A stretch of DNA of 45,913 bases from an uncultured Pseudomonadota bacterium (lineage in GTDB: Bacteria > Pseudomonadota > Gammaproteobacteria > Steroidobacterales > Steroidobacteraceae): NCBI GenBank assembly GCA_903908265.1, contig CAIVRI010000043.1, positions 1 to 45,913 of the forward strand, read 5' to 3'. A program made the translations under genes and the position numbers. How positions within the stretch are numbered: the stretch's first letter is position 1; every line of letters begins with the position of its first letter. The notes below the pieces were generated by a model, which saw nothing but the letters and a program-made list of their open reading frames with translations, was not told the origin of the DNA and did not search any database. Shown one piece after another: positions 25,539 through 35,856 of this stretch.

Positions 25539-26569
25539 TGGCGAGCACGCAGCGGCAGCGCCGCGAGTGCCTCGAGAACCGGTTCCACCGCCAGCGCTTC
25601 TAGCGCGCCGCGAGGGTCGGCGCCCAGACAGTGGACGGCGCTGCCCGTTGCACTCCAGGGGCGGTAGAGCGAGGGCTCGATCGCACCGAAGAGTACTAAC
25701 ATGGGCAACCCGACGGCGGCGCCCACGTGGGCCGGTCCAGTGTCTACGGTGACCATCGCGTCGGCGCGCTCGAGCAGGGCGGCGAGGCGCGGGATGGGCA
25801 AGTCGGCCGCCGCATTTTCAGCGCGGGTGCTACGTACACAGGCAAGAATATCGTCATTCAGGGCCGCTTCACTGGGTACCCCGAGCAGCAGTATCGCGTG
25901 CTCTGGGTAACGCGTAGCCAGCGTATCGATCACGGCGGCCCAGCGTTCTTCCGGCCAGTACTTGGTGTTGCTGGTGCGGCGTCGATCACCGCGGCGCATC
26001 GTGCGTTTATTGCCGGCCTGTATGAGCAGCAGAGGGCGATCGGCAAGGCCTCGTGCGGCAAGCCAGCCTGCGAGGTCTGCACGTGCAGGCGCATGCACGG
26101 CAAGACGAGTGCCGGTCAACGCGAACGGTGGGGCGTGGCCGCCGCCCAAGGCTTGCGGTAATTGCGTCGCGATACGATCGAAGCGCTCGATCATGTGCTC
26201 GCCCGTGCGGCGCGGATAGTCCTCCGCATCGACGATCCACTCCTCGCCGATACCGGCTCTGGTGAGCAGGTGTCGGCCGATACCGCCGGCATCCAAGAAC
26301 CAGGTCGGGCGCGGGCCGAAGGACTTGAGCGCGCGCATCACGCGCCATTGGTCTGGGCCTAGCCAATAGGGGCGGCGACGACTTTCGAGCAGGTGGATCT
26401 CGCCGACCCCGGGTTGACCTTGCAGTAGCGGCCGGGTCCACGGCCCGGAAGAAACCAGATCGACGCAATCCCCGTAGCGTTCGGCGAGACGGCGCAGGAA
26501 TGGCGTTAGTAGCACCATGTCGCCCAGCGCCCCACAGCGCATCACGAGTGGTCGGCGGGTGGCCCCCAT
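25535..26569 (-). CDS. Glycosyltransferase family 9 (heptosyltransferase-like), third copy
   Basis: A 344-residue GT9 protein. The N-terminal loop VMRCGALGDMVLLTPFLRRL carries the conserved GD (Gly16-Asp17), and the C-terminal donor site is TVDTGPAHVGAAVGLPMLVLFG. A distinctive basic stretch GNKRTMRRGDRRRTSNTKYW lies in the middle. Donor and acceptor are unknown. It follows hemL by eight bases, an odd partner for an LPS gene, and is coupled to the CPBP gene by a four-base overlap. The three GT9 proteins in this window differ clearly in sequence and are not recent duplicates. Confidence 0.87.
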   Translation of the reverse strand: MGATRRPLVMRCGALGDMVLLTPFLRRLAERYGDCVDLVSSGPWTRPLLQGQPGVGEIHLLESRRRPYWLGPDQWRVMRALKSFGPRPTWFLDAGGIGRHLLTRAGIGEEWIVDAEDYPRRTGEHMIERFDRIATQLPQALGGGHAPPFALTGTRLAVHAPARADLAGWLAARGLADRPLLLIQAGNKRTMRRGDRRRTSNTKYWPEERWAAVIDTLATRYPEHAILLLGVPSEAALNDDILACVRSTRAENAAADLPIPRLAALLERADAMVTVDTGPAHVGAAVGLPMLVLFGAIEPSLYRPWSATGSAVHCLGADPRGALEALAVEPVLEALAALPLRARQ

Positions 26570-26577
26570 CGACGGTC

Positions 26578-27864
26578 TCAGCCTTTAGCGACGGTGAAGG
26601 CCCGCCGCGCGGCGGCGATCGTGGCATCGATGTCGTCCGTGCCATGCGCTACTGAGATGAAACCTGCCTCGAAGGCGGAGGGCGCCAGATAGATGCGTTC
26701 GGCAAGCATCGCGTGGAAGAAGCGTTTGAAGGTTTCCACGTCACAACGGGTCGCTTCGGCGTAACTGGTCACTTGTGGCGCATCGGTAAAGAAGATTCCG
26801 AACATCCCGCAGACGTGGTTCGTAGCCAGTGGCACGCCCGCGTCGTGGGCGGCTGCGCGTAGACCGTCGATCAGGCGATCCGTGCCAGCGAGCAGTCGTG
26901 CATGGAAGCCTGGCGCCTCGAGGGCCGATAGGGTGGCAAGACCCGCTGCCATCGCCACGGGATTGCCCGATAGTGTGCCGGCTTGATACACCGGGCCTAG
27001 CGGTGAAATGTGCTGCATGATCGCGCGCTTCCCGCCGAAGGCGCCGACCGGCAGACCCCCGCCCACAATCTTGCCAAGCGTGGTCAGATCCGGCTCGATA
27101 CCGTATAGGGCCTGTGCGCCACCGAGCGCGACACGAAAACCGGTCATCACTTCGTCAAAGATCAACACTGCGCCGTGGCGCGTGCATTCCTCTCGCAGAC
27201 TTTCCAAGAACCCGGCTGCTGGGGGGATGCAATTCATGTTGCCGGCGATCGGTTCGACGATGACGCAGGCGAGTTCTGCACCGTGGCGGGCAAAAATATC
27301 GCGCACCTGTGCGATATCGTTGAAGGCAACGGTGAGGGTATGGGCCGCAAATGAGGCGGGCACGCCGGGTGAAGTCGGTACGCCGAGCGTCAGCAGGCCA
27401 GAACCGGCCTTCACGAGCAGCGAGTCGGAGTGGCCGTGGTAGCAACCTTCGAATTTCAAAATCTTGTCCCGGCCGGTGTAGCCGCGTGCCAGTCGAATCG
27501 CGGACATGGTCGCCTCGGTGCCGGAGCTGACCATGCGGACCAGTTCGATCGAGGGAACCAAAGTGCAGATACGGCGGGCGACCTCGGTCTCGATGGGGGT
27601 CGGGGCCCCAAATGAAAGTCCTGAAGCCGCGGTTTCTTGGACGGCCGTGATGACGGCCGGGTCCGCATGGCCGAGTACGGCCGGACCCCACGAACCGACG
27701 TAATCGATATAACGGTCGCCTTCGGCAGACCAGATATGCGGGCCTTTGGCGCGCGTGAAGAAGATGGGCTCGCCACCGACGCTGCGGAAAGCGCGGACCG
27801 GGGAGTTCACGCCGCCGGGGATATAACGGCAGGCTTCCTGAAACAATTCATGCGATGTGGTCAT
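26578..27864 (-). CDS. hemL: Glutamate-1-semialdehyde 2,1-aminomutase
   Basis: PLP enzyme converting glutamate 1-semialdehyde to 5-aminolevulinate in the C5 haem pathway, cytoplasmic. The 428-residue protein matches family length. Landmarks are [11 protein letters not shown] near the start, [15 protein letters not shown] (113-127), the PLP phosphate/aspartate region FDEVMTGFR, and the Schiff-base lysine Lys265 in [17 protein letters not shown] ribosome site lies just before ATG 27864. It is 75 bases after cpdA and eight bases before the glycosyltransferase on the same strand. Confidence 0.97.
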   Translation of the reverse strand: MTTSHELFQEACRYIPGGVNSPVRAFRSVGGEPIFFTRAKGPHIWSAEGDRYIDYVGSWGPAVLGHADPAVITAVQETAASGLSFGAPTPIETEVARRICTLVPSIELVRMVSSGTEATMSAIRLARGYTGRDKILKFEGCYHGHSDSLLVKAGSGLLTLGVPTSPGVPASFAAHTLTVAFNDIAQVRDIFARHGAELACVIVEPIAGNMNCIPPAAGFLESLREECTRHGAVLIFDEVMTGFRVALGGAQALYGIEPDLTTLGKIVGGGLPVGAFGGKRAIMQHISPLGPVYQAGTLSGNPVAMAAGLATLSALEAPGFHARLLAGTDRLIDGLRAAAHDAGVPLATNHVCGMFGIFFTDAPQVTSYAEATRCDVETFKRFFHAMLAERIYLAPSAFEAGFISVAHGTDDIDATIAAARRAFTVAKG

Positions 27865-27939
27865 GGAGATCTCCAGTCGGGGCGCGCAGTGTACGGGCCC
27901 GGCACCCGGTCGGGTATCGCCGCCTGTACGCTGCGCAAT

Positions 27940-28701
27940 TCAGAGGCCATCGGGTGCGAGCCAACCAATTCGGGTAGAAAAGGTACCGTCCGCCGCCAGA
28001 TCTAGGACCCGCCAGCCCGGCGGGCGATCGTCGAGCGCGAAGTCATCACTGCCGGGCAGAAATTGGACACAAGTGGCAGGCGCCCCCAGTACCGCCACGG
28101 CGCCGTGTTGGCTTTCATGGGCCTGGTGGGCGTGACCGAATAGTACGGCACGGACGGAGGGGTGACGGTCAATGATGGTCCAGAACGGGGTCGCCTCGGC
28201 CAGCCCCAACGCATCTAACCAGCGGCTGGCCAGTGGCACGGGTGGGTGATGCAGCGCCACTAGGGTCGGTGTATCGGGGTGGGCGGTCAGGGTTGCTTGC
28301 AGGCGTGCCAATTCGGCGGGCGCCAATCGGCCACCGGCTTCATTGGGCACGGTCGAGTCAAGCGCTATCAGCAGCCATGCACCCAGTTGGAGATGTCCTA
28401 GCGTCTGAAAGGGCGTGGTCGAGAACGCGGTCGCGAGTATGGCGGGTTCGTCGTGGTTGCCGGGCAAACAGACGACCGGCGTTGTCGATCGGCCCAACAG
28501 GCGCTGTAGGTGGGCGTAACCGTCCGGTTCGTCCTGCACCAGATCGCCACTGACCAAGATGGCGTCGTATGGGCCCTGGCATGCAGCGGCCTTGAGGCAG
28601 GCGCGCAAGGAGTCCAGTGGCACGGTGCCGCGCAGCGCACCCTGTGGATCGGCCCGCAGGTGCAGGTCGGTGATTTGCAGCAGGCGAACGGTGGCAGGCA
28701 T
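27940..28701 (-). CDS. cpdA: 3',5'-cyclic-AMP phosphodiesterase, metallophosphoesterase family
   Basis: Class III cyclic nucleotide phosphodiesterase hydrolysing cAMP to AMP, cytoplasmic. The protein has 253 residues. All metallophosphoesterase blocks are present in order: ITDLHLR (D, H), SGDLVQD, GNHDE, ALHHPP, GHAHQ. The protein fits CpdA/Icc in size and order, but related phosphoesterases share these motifs, so the cAMP specificity is inferred. It lies 54 bases after ahcY, behind a strong stem-loop, and has no clear ribosome site. Confidence 0.85.
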   Translation of the reverse strand: MPATVRLLQITDLHLRADPQGALRGTVPLDSLRACLKAAACQGPYDAILVSGDLVQDEPDGYAHLQRLLGRSTTPVVCLPGNHDEPAILATAFSTTPFQTLGHLQLGAWLLIALDSTVPNEAGGRLAPAELARLQATLTAHPDTPTLVALHHPPVPLASRWLDALGLAEATPFWTIIDRHPSVRAVLFGHAHQAHESQHGAVAVLGAPATCVQFLPGSDDFALDDRPPGWRVLDLAADGTFSTRIGWLAPDGL

Positions 28702-28714
28702 TCGGGCGAGTCGA

Positions 28715-28746
28715 TTAGGGGCCGGAACGGCTGTTCCGGCCCCTAA
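28715..28746 (-). terminator. Strong stem-loop between ahcY and cpdA
   Basis: A perfect 14-base stem (28715-28728 with 28733-28746) and a GGCT/AGCC tetraloop, ten of the stem pairs G-C. It starts nine bases after the ahcY stop codon and ends 14 bases before the cpdA start. No U tract follows on either strand, so it is not a textbook intrinsic terminator; 3'-end protection, Rho-linked termination or masking of the cpdA start are alternatives. Confidence 0.5.
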
Positions 28747-28754
28747 AAGCAGAC

Positions 28755-30167
28755 TCAGTAGCGGTACTGATCAGGCTTGAACGGCCCGTCGACCGAAACA
28801 CCGATGTAGGCCGCCTGTGTCTCGCTGAGGGTCGTCAACTGCGCGCCGAGTTTGCCCAGATGCAGTCGTGCGACGTGCTCGTCTAGGTGCTTGGGTAGCG
28901 TATAGACCTTCTTTTCGTAGCGCGCCAAATGGACCCACAGTTCGATTTGGGCCAGCGTCTGGTTTGCGAACGAGTTGGACATCACGAACGACGGATGGCC
29001 GGTGCCGCAGCCGAGATTCACGAGGCGGCCTTTGGCGAGAATGATGATCCGTTTGCCATCCGGGAAGACGACGTGGTCGACCTGTGGCTTGATTTCGTCC
29101 CACTCGTAATTGGCCAGACTCGCGATGTTGATCTCCGAGTCGAAGTGCCCGATGTTGCAGACGATGGCGTTGTGCTTCATGCGTTGCATGTGGGGGTGAT
29201 CAATCACGTGCAAGTTGCCAGTGGCGGTCACGAAGATGTCGGCCTTGTCGGCGGCGTAGTCCATGGTGACAACGCGGTAACCATCCATGGCCGCTTGCAA
29301 CGCGCAGATCGGGTCAATCTCGGTCACCCAGACTTGTGCTGAGAGCGCCTTGAGCGCTTCTGCACTGCCTTTACCCACATCGCCGTAGCCGGCCACGACG
29401 GCGACTTTACCGGCGATCATGACGTCAGTGGCGCGCTTGATGGCGTCGACCAGCGACTCGCGGCAGCCGTAGAGGTTGTCGAATTTCGACTTCGTAACCG
29501 AGTCGTTGACGTTGATGGCCGCGAACAACAGGCGACCTTCTTTTTCCATCTGATACAGGCGATGCACGCCCGTGGTGGTTTCCTCGGTCACGCCTTGAAT
29601 GTTCTTGGCGATCGCCGCGTAGAAGCCTGGCCGGGTTTGTAGCCGGCGGCGGATCGATGCGTAGAGGACCGTTTCCTCTTCGTTGGTCGGGTTATCCAGA
29701 ACCGAGGCATCCGATTCGGCCTTCAGTCCCAAATGGACGAGCAGGGTAGCGTCACCGCCGTCATCAAGGATCATGTTCGGCGTGCCGCCGTCCGCCCACT
29801 CAAAAATACGGTGGGTGTATTCCCAGTACTCTTCCAACGACTCGCCCTTGTAGGCGAACACAGGCGTTCCGGCGGCAGCGATGGCGGCGGCCGCGTGGTC
29901 TTGCGTCGAGTAGATGTTGCAGGACGCCCAGCGCACGTCTGCACCGAGCGCCTTGAGCGTCTCGATCAGCACCGCGGTCTGAATGGTCATGTGCAGCGAG
30001 CCGGCGACACGGGCGCCCTTGAGGGGCTGCGTGCTCGCGTACTGCTCGCGCACGGCCATCAGACCGGGCATTTCGGTCTCGGCAATGTTAATTTCTTTAC
30101 GGCCCCAGGCGGCGAGGCCCAGATCCGCAACGTGAAAGTCGTTCTTAAGGGGTGTTACAGCGCTCAT
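28755..30167 (-). CDS. ahcY: Adenosylhomocysteinase (SAH hydrolase)
   Basis: NAD-dependent enzyme splitting S-adenosylhomocysteine into adenosine and homocysteine, relieving inhibition of methyltransferases. The 470-residue protein has the bacterial-length insertion. Key parts are [30 protein letters not shown], the substrate motif [11 protein letters not shown] with its active-site lysine, the NAD site [12 protein letters not shown], and the C-terminal KPDQYRY that reaches across to the neighbour's cofactor. It is the second gene after metK and is preceded by an SAH riboswitch; GGAG lies just before ATG 30167. Confidence 0.98.
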   Translation of the reverse strand: MSAVTPLKNDFHVADLGLAAWGRKEINIAETEMPGLMAVREQYASTQPLKGARVAGSLHMTIQTAVLIETLKALGADVRWASCNIYSTQDHAAAAIAAAGTPVFAYKGESLEEYWEYTHRIFEWADGGTPNMILDDGGDATLLVHLGLKAESDASVLDNPTNEEETVLYASIRRRLQTRPGFYAAIAKNIQGVTEETTTGVHRLYQMEKEGRLLFAAINVNDSVTKSKFDNLYGCRESLVDAIKRATDVMIAGKVAVVAGYGDVGKGSAEALKALSAQVWVTEIDPICALQAAMDGYRVVTMDYAADKADIFVTATGNLHVIDHPHMQRMKHNAIVCNIGHFDSEINIASLANYEWDEIKPQVDHVVFPDGKRIIILAKGRLVNLGCGTGHPSFVMSNSFANQTLAQIELWVHLARYEKKVYTLPKHLDEHVARLHLGKLGAQLTTLSETQAAYIGVSVDGPFKPDQYRY

Positions 30168-30187
30168 TCTCTCTACTCCAGAGGGAA

Positions 30188-30270
30188 GGCGCCGTTGTCA
30201 TGTCGACCCTCCCGCCGAGCCTGACGGGGCCTGGGTGAATCCCAGGCCCGCTGCAGCGCCCCTCGACCGG
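30188..30270 (-). ncRNA. SAH riboswitch (S-adenosylhomocysteine-sensing leader) of ahcY
   Basis: Read on the minus strand, the metK-ahcY gap contains the conserved SAH-element core: CGAGG-GGCGCTGC, later CAGGCTCG, then ACAACGGCGCC. CGAG (30265-30262) pairs with CTCG near 30219-30216 to form P1. GGCGC (30260-30256) can pair with GCGCC (30192-30188) to form the pseudoknot. The variable internal hairpin is a perfect nine-base stem, GGGCCTGGG/CCCAGGCCC with loop ATTCA (30249-30227). The pseudoknot ends eight bases before the GGAG ribosome site of ahcY. In known members SAH binding turns expression on; here the placement suggests control of translation. Similarity to the known Ralstonia element is from memory. 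Confidence 0.9.
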
Positions 30271-30288
30271 AAGGTTCTTTTACAGGTG

Positions 30289-31449
30289 TTACTTCGCGTC
30301 GGCCTTGAGGGCGCGGGCCTTGTCGGTGCGCTCCCATGTGAAGGCTGACTCGGTACGACCAAAGTGGCCGTAAGAGGCAGTCGCTTCGTAAATGGGGCGC
30401 GCAAGATCCAACATCTGGCGCAGTCCATACGGCGTCAGGTCGAAGTGCTTGCGCACCAGTTTGGTCAGCGCTTCGCGCGATAACTTGCTGGTGCCAAAGG
30501 TTTCTACCATCACGGAGGTGGGTTCTGCCACCCCAATGGCGTAGGAAACCTGTACTTCACAACGTTCCGCGAGCCCGGCCGCTACGATGTTTTTAGCGAC
30601 GTAGCGCGCAGCGTAGGCGGCTGAACGGTCCACTTTGGATGGGTCTTTGCCCGAAAAAGCGCCGCCGCCGTGGCGGGCAAACCCGCCATAGGTATCCACA
30701 ATGATCTTGCGCCCGGTCAGGCCGCAGTCGCCGACGGGGCCGCCGACGACGAACTTGCCCGTTGGGTTGATGTGAAACTTGGTGCGTTTGTCGATCCAGC
30801 GGGTGGGGAGGACTGGGAGAATAATCTCCTCCATGACCGCTTCGCGCAGCCGACGCTGACTGATCTCTGGCGCATGTTGGGTCGACAAGACGACCGCTTC
30901 AATGCCAACCGGGCGGTCATGTTCGTAGCGGAAAGTGACCTGGCTTTTGGCATCGGGGCGTAGCCAGGCCAGTTTCTTCGATTGTCGTACCTGGGCCTGA
31001 CGCTGCACGAGCCGGTGCGCATAGGTAATGGGCGCCGGCATGAGCACGTCCGTCTCGTTGGTGGCGTAGCCGAACATCAGGCCCTGGTCGCCGGCACCCT
31101 GCTTGCGCGGGTCCTTGCGATCGACGCCTTGGGCTATGTCGGGAGACTGCTTGCCAATAATATTGATGACGGCACAACTGGCGCCGTCGAAGCCCATTTC
31201 GCTGCTGTTATAGCCAATCTTGAGAATGGTGCGGCGGACGATGGCCTCAAAGTCGACCGATGCCGTCGTGGTGATTTCGCCGGCTACAATAGCGCAGCCG
31301 GTTTTTACCAGCGTTTCGCAGGCCACTCTGGCCTTTTTGTCAATGGCAAGGATGGCGTCCAGTACCGCGTCCGAGATTTGGTCAGCGACCTTATCTGGAT
31401 GACCTTCCGAAACCGACTCTGACGTAAAAAGGTAGCTGTTCGAGGACAT
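30289..31449 (-). CDS. metK: S-adenosylmethionine synthetase
   Basis: Makes S-adenosylmethionine from methionine and ATP, releasing PPi and phosphate. The 386-residue protein is full length: [13 protein letters not shown] at the start, the [12 protein letters not shown] signature (about 118-129), and [19 protein letters not shown] with its active-site lysines. It is the first gene of the metK-ahcY unit; a GGGAA ribosome site precedes the ATG. The 38-base leader is too short for any SAM riboswitch. It diverges from tkt with 127 bases between starts. Confidence 0.98.
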   Translation of the reverse strand: MSSNSYLFTSESVSEGHPDKVADQISDAVLDAILAIDKKARVACETLVKTGCAIVAGEITTTASVDFEAIVRRTILKIGYNSSEMGFDGASCAVINIIGKQSPDIAQGVDRKDPRKQGAGDQGLMFGYATNETDVLMPAPITYAHRLVQRQAQVRQSKKLAWLRPDAKSQVTFRYEHDRPVGIEAVVLSTQHAPEISQRRLREAVMEEIILPVLPTRWIDKRTKFHINPTGKFVVGGPVGDCGLTGRKIIVDTYGGFARHGGGAFSGKDPSKVDRSAAYAARYVAKNIVAAGLAERCEVQVSYAIGVAEPTSVMVETFGTSKLSREALTKLVRKHFDLTPYGLRQMLDLARPIYEATASYGHFGRTESAFTWERTDKARALKADAK

Positions 31450-31493
31450 AGGTTCCCTATCGCCGTAGCGGCTCCGTGACCCAACGGCGCAGG

Positions 31494-31499
31494 AGTATA
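31494..31499 (-). promoter_or_regulatory. Candidate -10 box (TATACT) of metK
   Basis: TATACT on the minus strand, 44 bases before the metK start, gives a leader of about 38 bases. The -35 region is not recognisable. Confidence 0.4.
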
Positions 31500-31516
31500 C
31501 AACTCTCCGTGAGACG

Positions 31517-31545
31517 TTGCCCCTGCATCTCCCTTACGGGACAAT
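31517..31545 (+). promoter_or_regulatory. Candidate tkt promoter
   Basis: TTGCCC (31517-31522), 17 bases, GACAAT (31540-31545), then about 31 bases to ATG 31577. Both hexamers are only partial matches. Confidence 0.35.
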
Positions 31546-31576
31546 GACGGGTTAATACACCAACTTGGAAACGGAC

Positions 31577-33574
31577 ATGCCGAACCGCCGCCACCTTGCC
31601 AATGCCATTCGCGCCCTCAGCATGGATGCCGTCCAGCAGGCCAATTCGGGTCATCCGGGTGCCCCGATGGGTATGGCGGATATCGCCGAGGTGCTTTGGC
31701 GTGACCATATGAAACACAGCCCGGGCAATCCGGAGTGGTTCGATCGCGACCGTTTTGTGCTATCCAACGGGCACGCGTCGATGTTGCTGTACTCGGTGTT
31801 GCACCTCACCGGCTACCCGCTATCGACGGACGACCTACGCAATTTCCGCCAGCTGGGCTCGCACACCGCGGGTCACCCTGAGCGTGATTTGCACCTCGGC
31901 ATTGAAACGACGACCGGCCCGCTTGGTCAGGGCTTGACCAATGCGGTGGGTATGGCGCTCGCCGAGAAAGTGCTTGCGGCCACCTACAATCAGGCCGGCT
32001 TTGACCTCATTGACCATCACACCTATGTGTTTATGGGTGACGGCTGTCTCATGGAGGGGGTGTCCCATGAAGCGTGCGCGCTGGCGGGCACGCTCGGCCT
32101 GGGTAAACTCATCGCCTTCTGGGATGACAATGGCATTTCGATCGACGGGCAGGTGCAGGGCTGGTTCACGGATGACACGCCGCGGCGTTTCGAGGCCTAT
32201 GGCTGGCAAGTGCTCCGCGGCGTCGACGGTCATGATGCTGAGGCGATTGGCCGAGCGATTCGCAAGGCCAAGAAGGAAACTGGCAAGCCGACGCTGATCT
32301 GCTGCAAGACGATCATCGGGTTTGGTGCGCCGAACAAGCAAGGTACAGAACACTGTCACGGTGCGCCACTCGGTGCCGCTGAGATCGCAGCTGCGCGGGC
32401 AGCGCTGGCCTGGCCCTACGCACCGTTCGAAGTGCCCGAGGATGTGCGAGAAGCATGGGATGCGCGCGGTCGCGGTAAGCGCGTTGAGGGCAAGTGGCAG
32501 CGACTCATGAAGGAATACCGGAAGGTCTACCCGGAACTGGCGGCCGAATTGGATCGCCGCGTGCGCGGTGATTTGCCGTCTGATTGGACCGACTACGTCA
32601 GTCAGACCTTGGCTGCCGTCCAGACGGCCGCGTCCACGACGGCGACCCGTCAGTCCTCGCAGTCGGCGCTGAACGCGTTTGTGCCACGCTTGCCTGAAAT
32701 GTTGGGTGGGTCGGCCGACCTGACTGGCTCGAACAACACGTGGGCTAAAAACTCCAAGGGCATCACGCGCGATGACGCCTCCGGGAACTACGTGTGGTAT
32801 GGGGTCCGTGAGTTTGGTATGTCTGCGATGATGAATGGCATGGCCTTGCATGGCGGCTTTTTGCCGTACGGCGGCACGTTTCTCGTGTTCTCTGATTACG
32901 CCCGCAATGCCGTTCGCATGGCGGCACTGATGCAGGTGCCGGTGACGTACGTATGGACCCACGACTCGATTGGTCTAGGCGAGGACGGCCCGACCCATCA
33001 ACCCATCGAGCAGATGGCATCCTTGCGTCTGATCCCCAACTTTACCCTCTGGCGTCCGTGTGATGCGCTCGAAGCGCACGTGGCATGGGTCGACGCCATT
33101 GCGCGTCGCGATGGTCCGACCGCTCTGGTCCTAACGCGCCAAGCGTTGGTGCATCAGGCGCGTACGCCCGCACAAGTTGCGGCCGTGCTGCGGGGTGGCT
33201 ACGTTCTGCTCGACAGCGACGGGTCGCCTGAGGTCGTATTGATCGGCACTGGATCCGAGGTGCAGCTGGCGATCGAGGCTGCGCAGACGCTGCGCGCCGC
33301 GGGTCGCCGGGTTCGGGTGGTCTCGATGCCCTCGACCTCTGTGTTTGATCGCCAAGAGGAGGCCTATCAGGCCGCGGTACTCCCGCCGGGCGTGCCCCGG
33401 GTGGCTGTGGAGGCCGGTGTGCGCGATGGTTGGTGCCGCTACACCGGCTGCATCGGCAATGTGGTCGGTTTGGACGCCTTCGGCGCCTCAGCGCCGGCCA
33501 AGGACTTGTTTAATCACTTTGGCCTTACAGCCACGCGGGTTGCGGAAACTGCGCTGGCTGCAATCGGCGGCTAA
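31577..33574 (+). CDS. tkt: Transketolase
   Basis: Thiamine-diphosphate enzyme moving two-carbon units between sugar phosphates in the pentose phosphate or Calvin pathways. The 665-residue protein has all parts: [20 protein letters not shown] at the start, the ThDP motif [13 protein letters not shown] to [10 protein letters not shown], the transition region [10 protein letters not shown] with the catalytic Glu just before it in VREFG, and [19 protein letters not shown] 31577 has GGAA six bases upstream; a TTG four codons earlier is less likely. It heads the tkt-gap-pgk-pyk run, and lies opposite metK. Confidence 0.98.
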   Translation: MPNRRHLANAIRALSMDAVQQANSGHPGAPMGMADIAEVLWRDHMKHSPGNPEWFDRDRFVLSNGHASMLLYSVLHLTGYPLSTDDLRNFRQLGSHTAGHPERDLHLGIETTTGPLGQGLTNAVGMALAEKVLAATYNQAGFDLIDHHTYVFMGDGCLMEGVSHEACALAGTLGLGKLIAFWDDNGISIDGQVQGWFTDDTPRRFEAYGWQVLRGVDGHDAEAIGRAIRKAKKETGKPTLICCKTIIGFGAPNKQGTEHCHGAPLGAAEIAAARAALAWPYAPFEVPEDVREAWDARGRGKRVEGKWQRLMKEYRKVYPELAAELDRRVRGDLPSDWTDYVSQTLAAVQTAASTTATRQSSQSALNAFVPRLPEMLGGSADLTGSNNTWAKNSKGITRDDASGNYVWYGVREFGMSAMMNGMALHGGFLPYGGTFLVFSDYARNAVRMAALMQVPVTYVWTHDSIGLGEDGPTHQPIEQMASLRLIPNFTLWRPCDALEAHVAWVDAIARRDGPTALVLTRQALVHQARTPAQVAAVLRGGYVLLDSDGSPEVVLIGTGSEVQLAIEAAQTLRAAGRRVRVVSMPSTSVFDRQEEAYQAAVLPPGVPRVAVEAGVRDGWCRYTGCIGNVVGLDAFGASAPAKDLFNHFGLTATRVAETALAAIGG

Positions 33575-33628
33575 TTTCTGAATTGCAACGCATCTAAAAG
33601 ACTGTTGGATAGTTAAGGAGACTTCATC

Positions 33629-34642
33629 ATGACCATTCGCATCGGTATCAACGGCTACGGCCGTATCGGCCGCAACGTGCTGCGCGCGATCTACGAGGGC
33701 AATCGCAACCAAGAGATTCAGGTGGTTGCTATCAACGATCTGGGCAACTCCCAGACGAATGCACATCTGACCCGTTTTGATACTGCCCATGGTCGTTTCC
33801 CCGGCACTGTTGCGGTTGAGGGCGACTACATCGTGGTGAATGGGGATCGCATCAAGGTGCTGGCTGAGAGAGATCCAGCGAAGCTGCCTTGGGGTGAGCT
33901 TGGAGTCGAATATGTGCTGGAGTGCACCGGTCTGTTCGCGACCCACGAGAAGGCATCAAAGCATCTCGCTGGCGGCGCAAAAAAGGTGGTGATATCGGCG
34001 CCTGCAAGTGGCGCAGTGGATGCCACCGTCGTCTATGGGGTCAATCATCACGTTTTGACTAGCGCCATGACCGTCATCTCCAACGCCTCTTGCACCACGA
34101 ATTGTCTGGCGCCGTTGGTCAAGCCTTTGCACGACGTCATCGGCTTGCAACACGGGATCATGACGACGATTCACGCTTACACCAACGACCAGGTATTGAC
34201 CGATGTCTACCATGAGGATTTGCGTCGCGCCCGCTCAGCCACCATGTCGATGATCCCGACCAAGACCGGCGCTGCGGCTGCTGTAGGACTCGTGCTGCCA
34301 GAACTGAAGGGCAAGCTGGATGGCTTTGCGGTGCGTGTCCCAACGATCAATGTGTCCATGGTTGATCTGACTTTTGTGGCCAAACGAGCGACTTCAGCTG
34401 AGGAGATCAACCAAATCCTCAAGGCTGCCGCCGAGGGCCCGCTCAAGGGTGTACTCGCCTACAACGATGGCCCTCTCGTTTCGGTCGACTTTAATCATGA
34501 TCCCGCCTCGTCCACCTATGACGCGACGCTGACCAAAGTCATTGATGGCACGCTCGTCAAGGTGTGCTCCTGGTATGACAATGAGTGGGGCTTCTCGAAC
34601 CGCATGCTCGACACGACGGTGGCCTGGAGTCGCGCGAAGTGA
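33629..34642 (+). CDS. gap: Type I glyceraldehyde-3-phosphate dehydrogenase
   Basis: Oxidises glyceraldehyde 3-phosphate to 1,3-bisphosphoglycerate with NAD(P). The 337-residue protein has the dinucleotide site [11 protein letters not shown], the catalytic cysteine Cys155 in [12 protein letters not shown], and the base His in [10 protein letters not shown]. The sequence [17 protein letters not shown] is typical of the proteobacterial form found in tkt-gap-pgk clusters. The Asp after the second strand favours NAD. An AAGGAGA ribosome site sits eight bases before the ATG, the best in the operon, suggesting high expression. It follows tkt by 54 bases; its stop overlaps the proposed pgk GTG. Confidence 0.97.
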   Translation: MTIRIGINGYGRIGRNVLRAIYEGNRNQEIQVVAINDLGNSQTNAHLTRFDTAHGRFPGTVAVEGDYIVVNGDRIKVLAERDPAKLPWGELGVEYVLECTGLFATHEKASKHLAGGAKKVVISAPASGAVDATVVYGVNHHVLTSAMTVISNASCTTNCLAPLVKPLHDVIGLQHGIMTTIHAYTNDQVLTDVYHEDLRRARSATMSMIPTKTGAAAAVGLVLPELKGKLDGFAVRVPTINVSMVDLTFVAKRATSAEEINQILKAAAEGPLKGVLAYNDGPLVSVDFNHDPASSTYDATLTKVIDGTLVKVCSWYDNEWGFSNRMLDTTVAWSRAK

Positions 34643-35856
34643 ATGCGGCGGCGCCCGCCGGTGGCGTATCGACACGAGTAATACGCATGCAGGATGTGGC
34701 GCTCTCTGGGCGCAGAGTCCTGATTCGCGAGGATCTGAATGTGCCTGTGCATGCGGGCGTCGTGACCAGCGATGCCCGTATTCGCGCGGCGCTGCCAACG
34801 ATACAGGCTGCACTGGCGGCGGGTGCGCGCGTCATGGTGATGTCGCATTTGGGTCGCCCGGAGGAAGGACAGCCGAATGAGGAGTTCAGCTTGGCCCCGG
34901 TGGCCAAGCGCCTAGGCGAATTGCTGGGTCGGAATGTGCCGCTGGTAAAAAATTGGCTAGACGGCGTAGAAGTCCAACCTGGATCACTCGTATTGGCAGA
35001 AAATGTTCGCTTTAATAAGGGCGAGAAAAAAGACAACGAGGAACTCTCCCGTCGTATGGCAGCGCTCTGCGATGTCTACGTGATGGACGCGTTTGGCACC
35101 GCGCATCGGGCGGAAGCCAGTACCCACGGAGTGGGCCGCTTCGCCCCAATCGCCTGCGCAGGCCCACTACTACTCAAGGAGTTAGTTGCGTTGGACTCCG
35201 CGCTGCATGCACCCAAGCGGCCGCTTGTGGCAATAGTCGCCGGGTCTAAAGTGTCGACCAAGCTGAACGTGTTGGAGTCTCTCCTCGACAAAGTAGATCG
35301 GCTCATTGTTGGCGGCGGTATAGCCAACACATTCTTGCTCGCGCAAGGCAAGTCTATTGGCAAGAGTCTCGCAGAGCCGGACATGTTGGATGTTGCTAAA
35401 CGTCTTTTGGTGCGCGCGACCCAGAAGGGTGTCGCGTTACCATTGCCCACCGATGTGGTGGTGGCAAAGACGTTTTCTGCGCAGGCTGAAGCCGACGTAA
35501 AGTTGATAGATGCCGTCGCCGCCGATGATTTAATTCTTGATATCGGCCCAGATTCTGCCGAACGCTTGGCCCAGCTCTTGGTTGATGCCGGCACGATTTT
35601 ATGGAATGGACCGGTTGGGGTATTCGAGTTTGATCAGTTCGGCGAGGGCACGCGCACTATTGCTAATGCGATTGCGGCGTCCTCTGCGTTTTCATTGGCC
35701 GGTGGCGGCGACACGCTGGCGGCTATAGAGAAATACGGTGTAGAGAGTGGCATCACGTACATTTCAACGGGTGGTGGGGCATTTCTCGAATTCGTCGAAG
35801 GCAAAGTGCTGCCCGCTGTTGCAATGCTCGAAGCGCGAGCTGCGGAGAAAATCTGA
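34639..35856 (+). CDS. pgk: Phosphoglycerate kinase
   Basis: Transfers phosphate between 1,3-bisphosphoglycerate and ADP. The family start is [20 protein letters not shown], with substrate motifs REDLNVP, SHLGRP and, near the end, the nucleotide site GGGDTLAAI. Two starts are possible. GTG 34639 overlaps the gap stop (GTGA), has GGAG ten bases upstream and gives 405 residues with a 16-residue lead. ATG 34687 gives 389 residues but starts inside the usual N-terminal strand and lacks a ribosome site. The GTG is preferred. Codon use here looks less GC-rich than in the surrounding genes. Confidence 0.96.
   Translation: MNAAAPAGGVSTRVIRMQDVALSGRRVLIREDLNVPVHAGVVTSDARIRAALPTIQAALAAGARVMVMSHLGRPEEGQPNEEFSLAPVAKRLGELLGRNVPLVKNWLDGVEVQPGSLVLAENVRFNKGEKKDNEELSRRMAALCDVYVMDAFGTAHRAEASTHGVGRFAPIACAGPLLLKELVALDSALHAPKRPLVAIVAGSKVSTKLNVLESLLDKVDRLIVGGGIANTFLLAQGKSIGKSLAEPDMLDVAKRLLVRATQKGVALPLPTDVVVAKTFSAQAEADVKLIDAVAADDLILDIGPDSAERLAQLLVDAGTILWNGPVGVFEFDQFGEGTRTIANAIAASSAFSLAGGGDTLAAIEKYGVESGITYISTGGGAFLEFVEGKVLPAVAMLEARAAEKI

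Noticed and set aside
29733-30224. 163-residue plus-strand open frame over the ahcY start
   Set aside because: It is the complement of ahcY and part of the riboswitch, with no ribosome site or recognisable domain.
31450-31576. Possible SAM riboswitch before metK
   Set aside because: The leader is about 38 bases from the likely start site and lacks any conserved SAM aptamer core.
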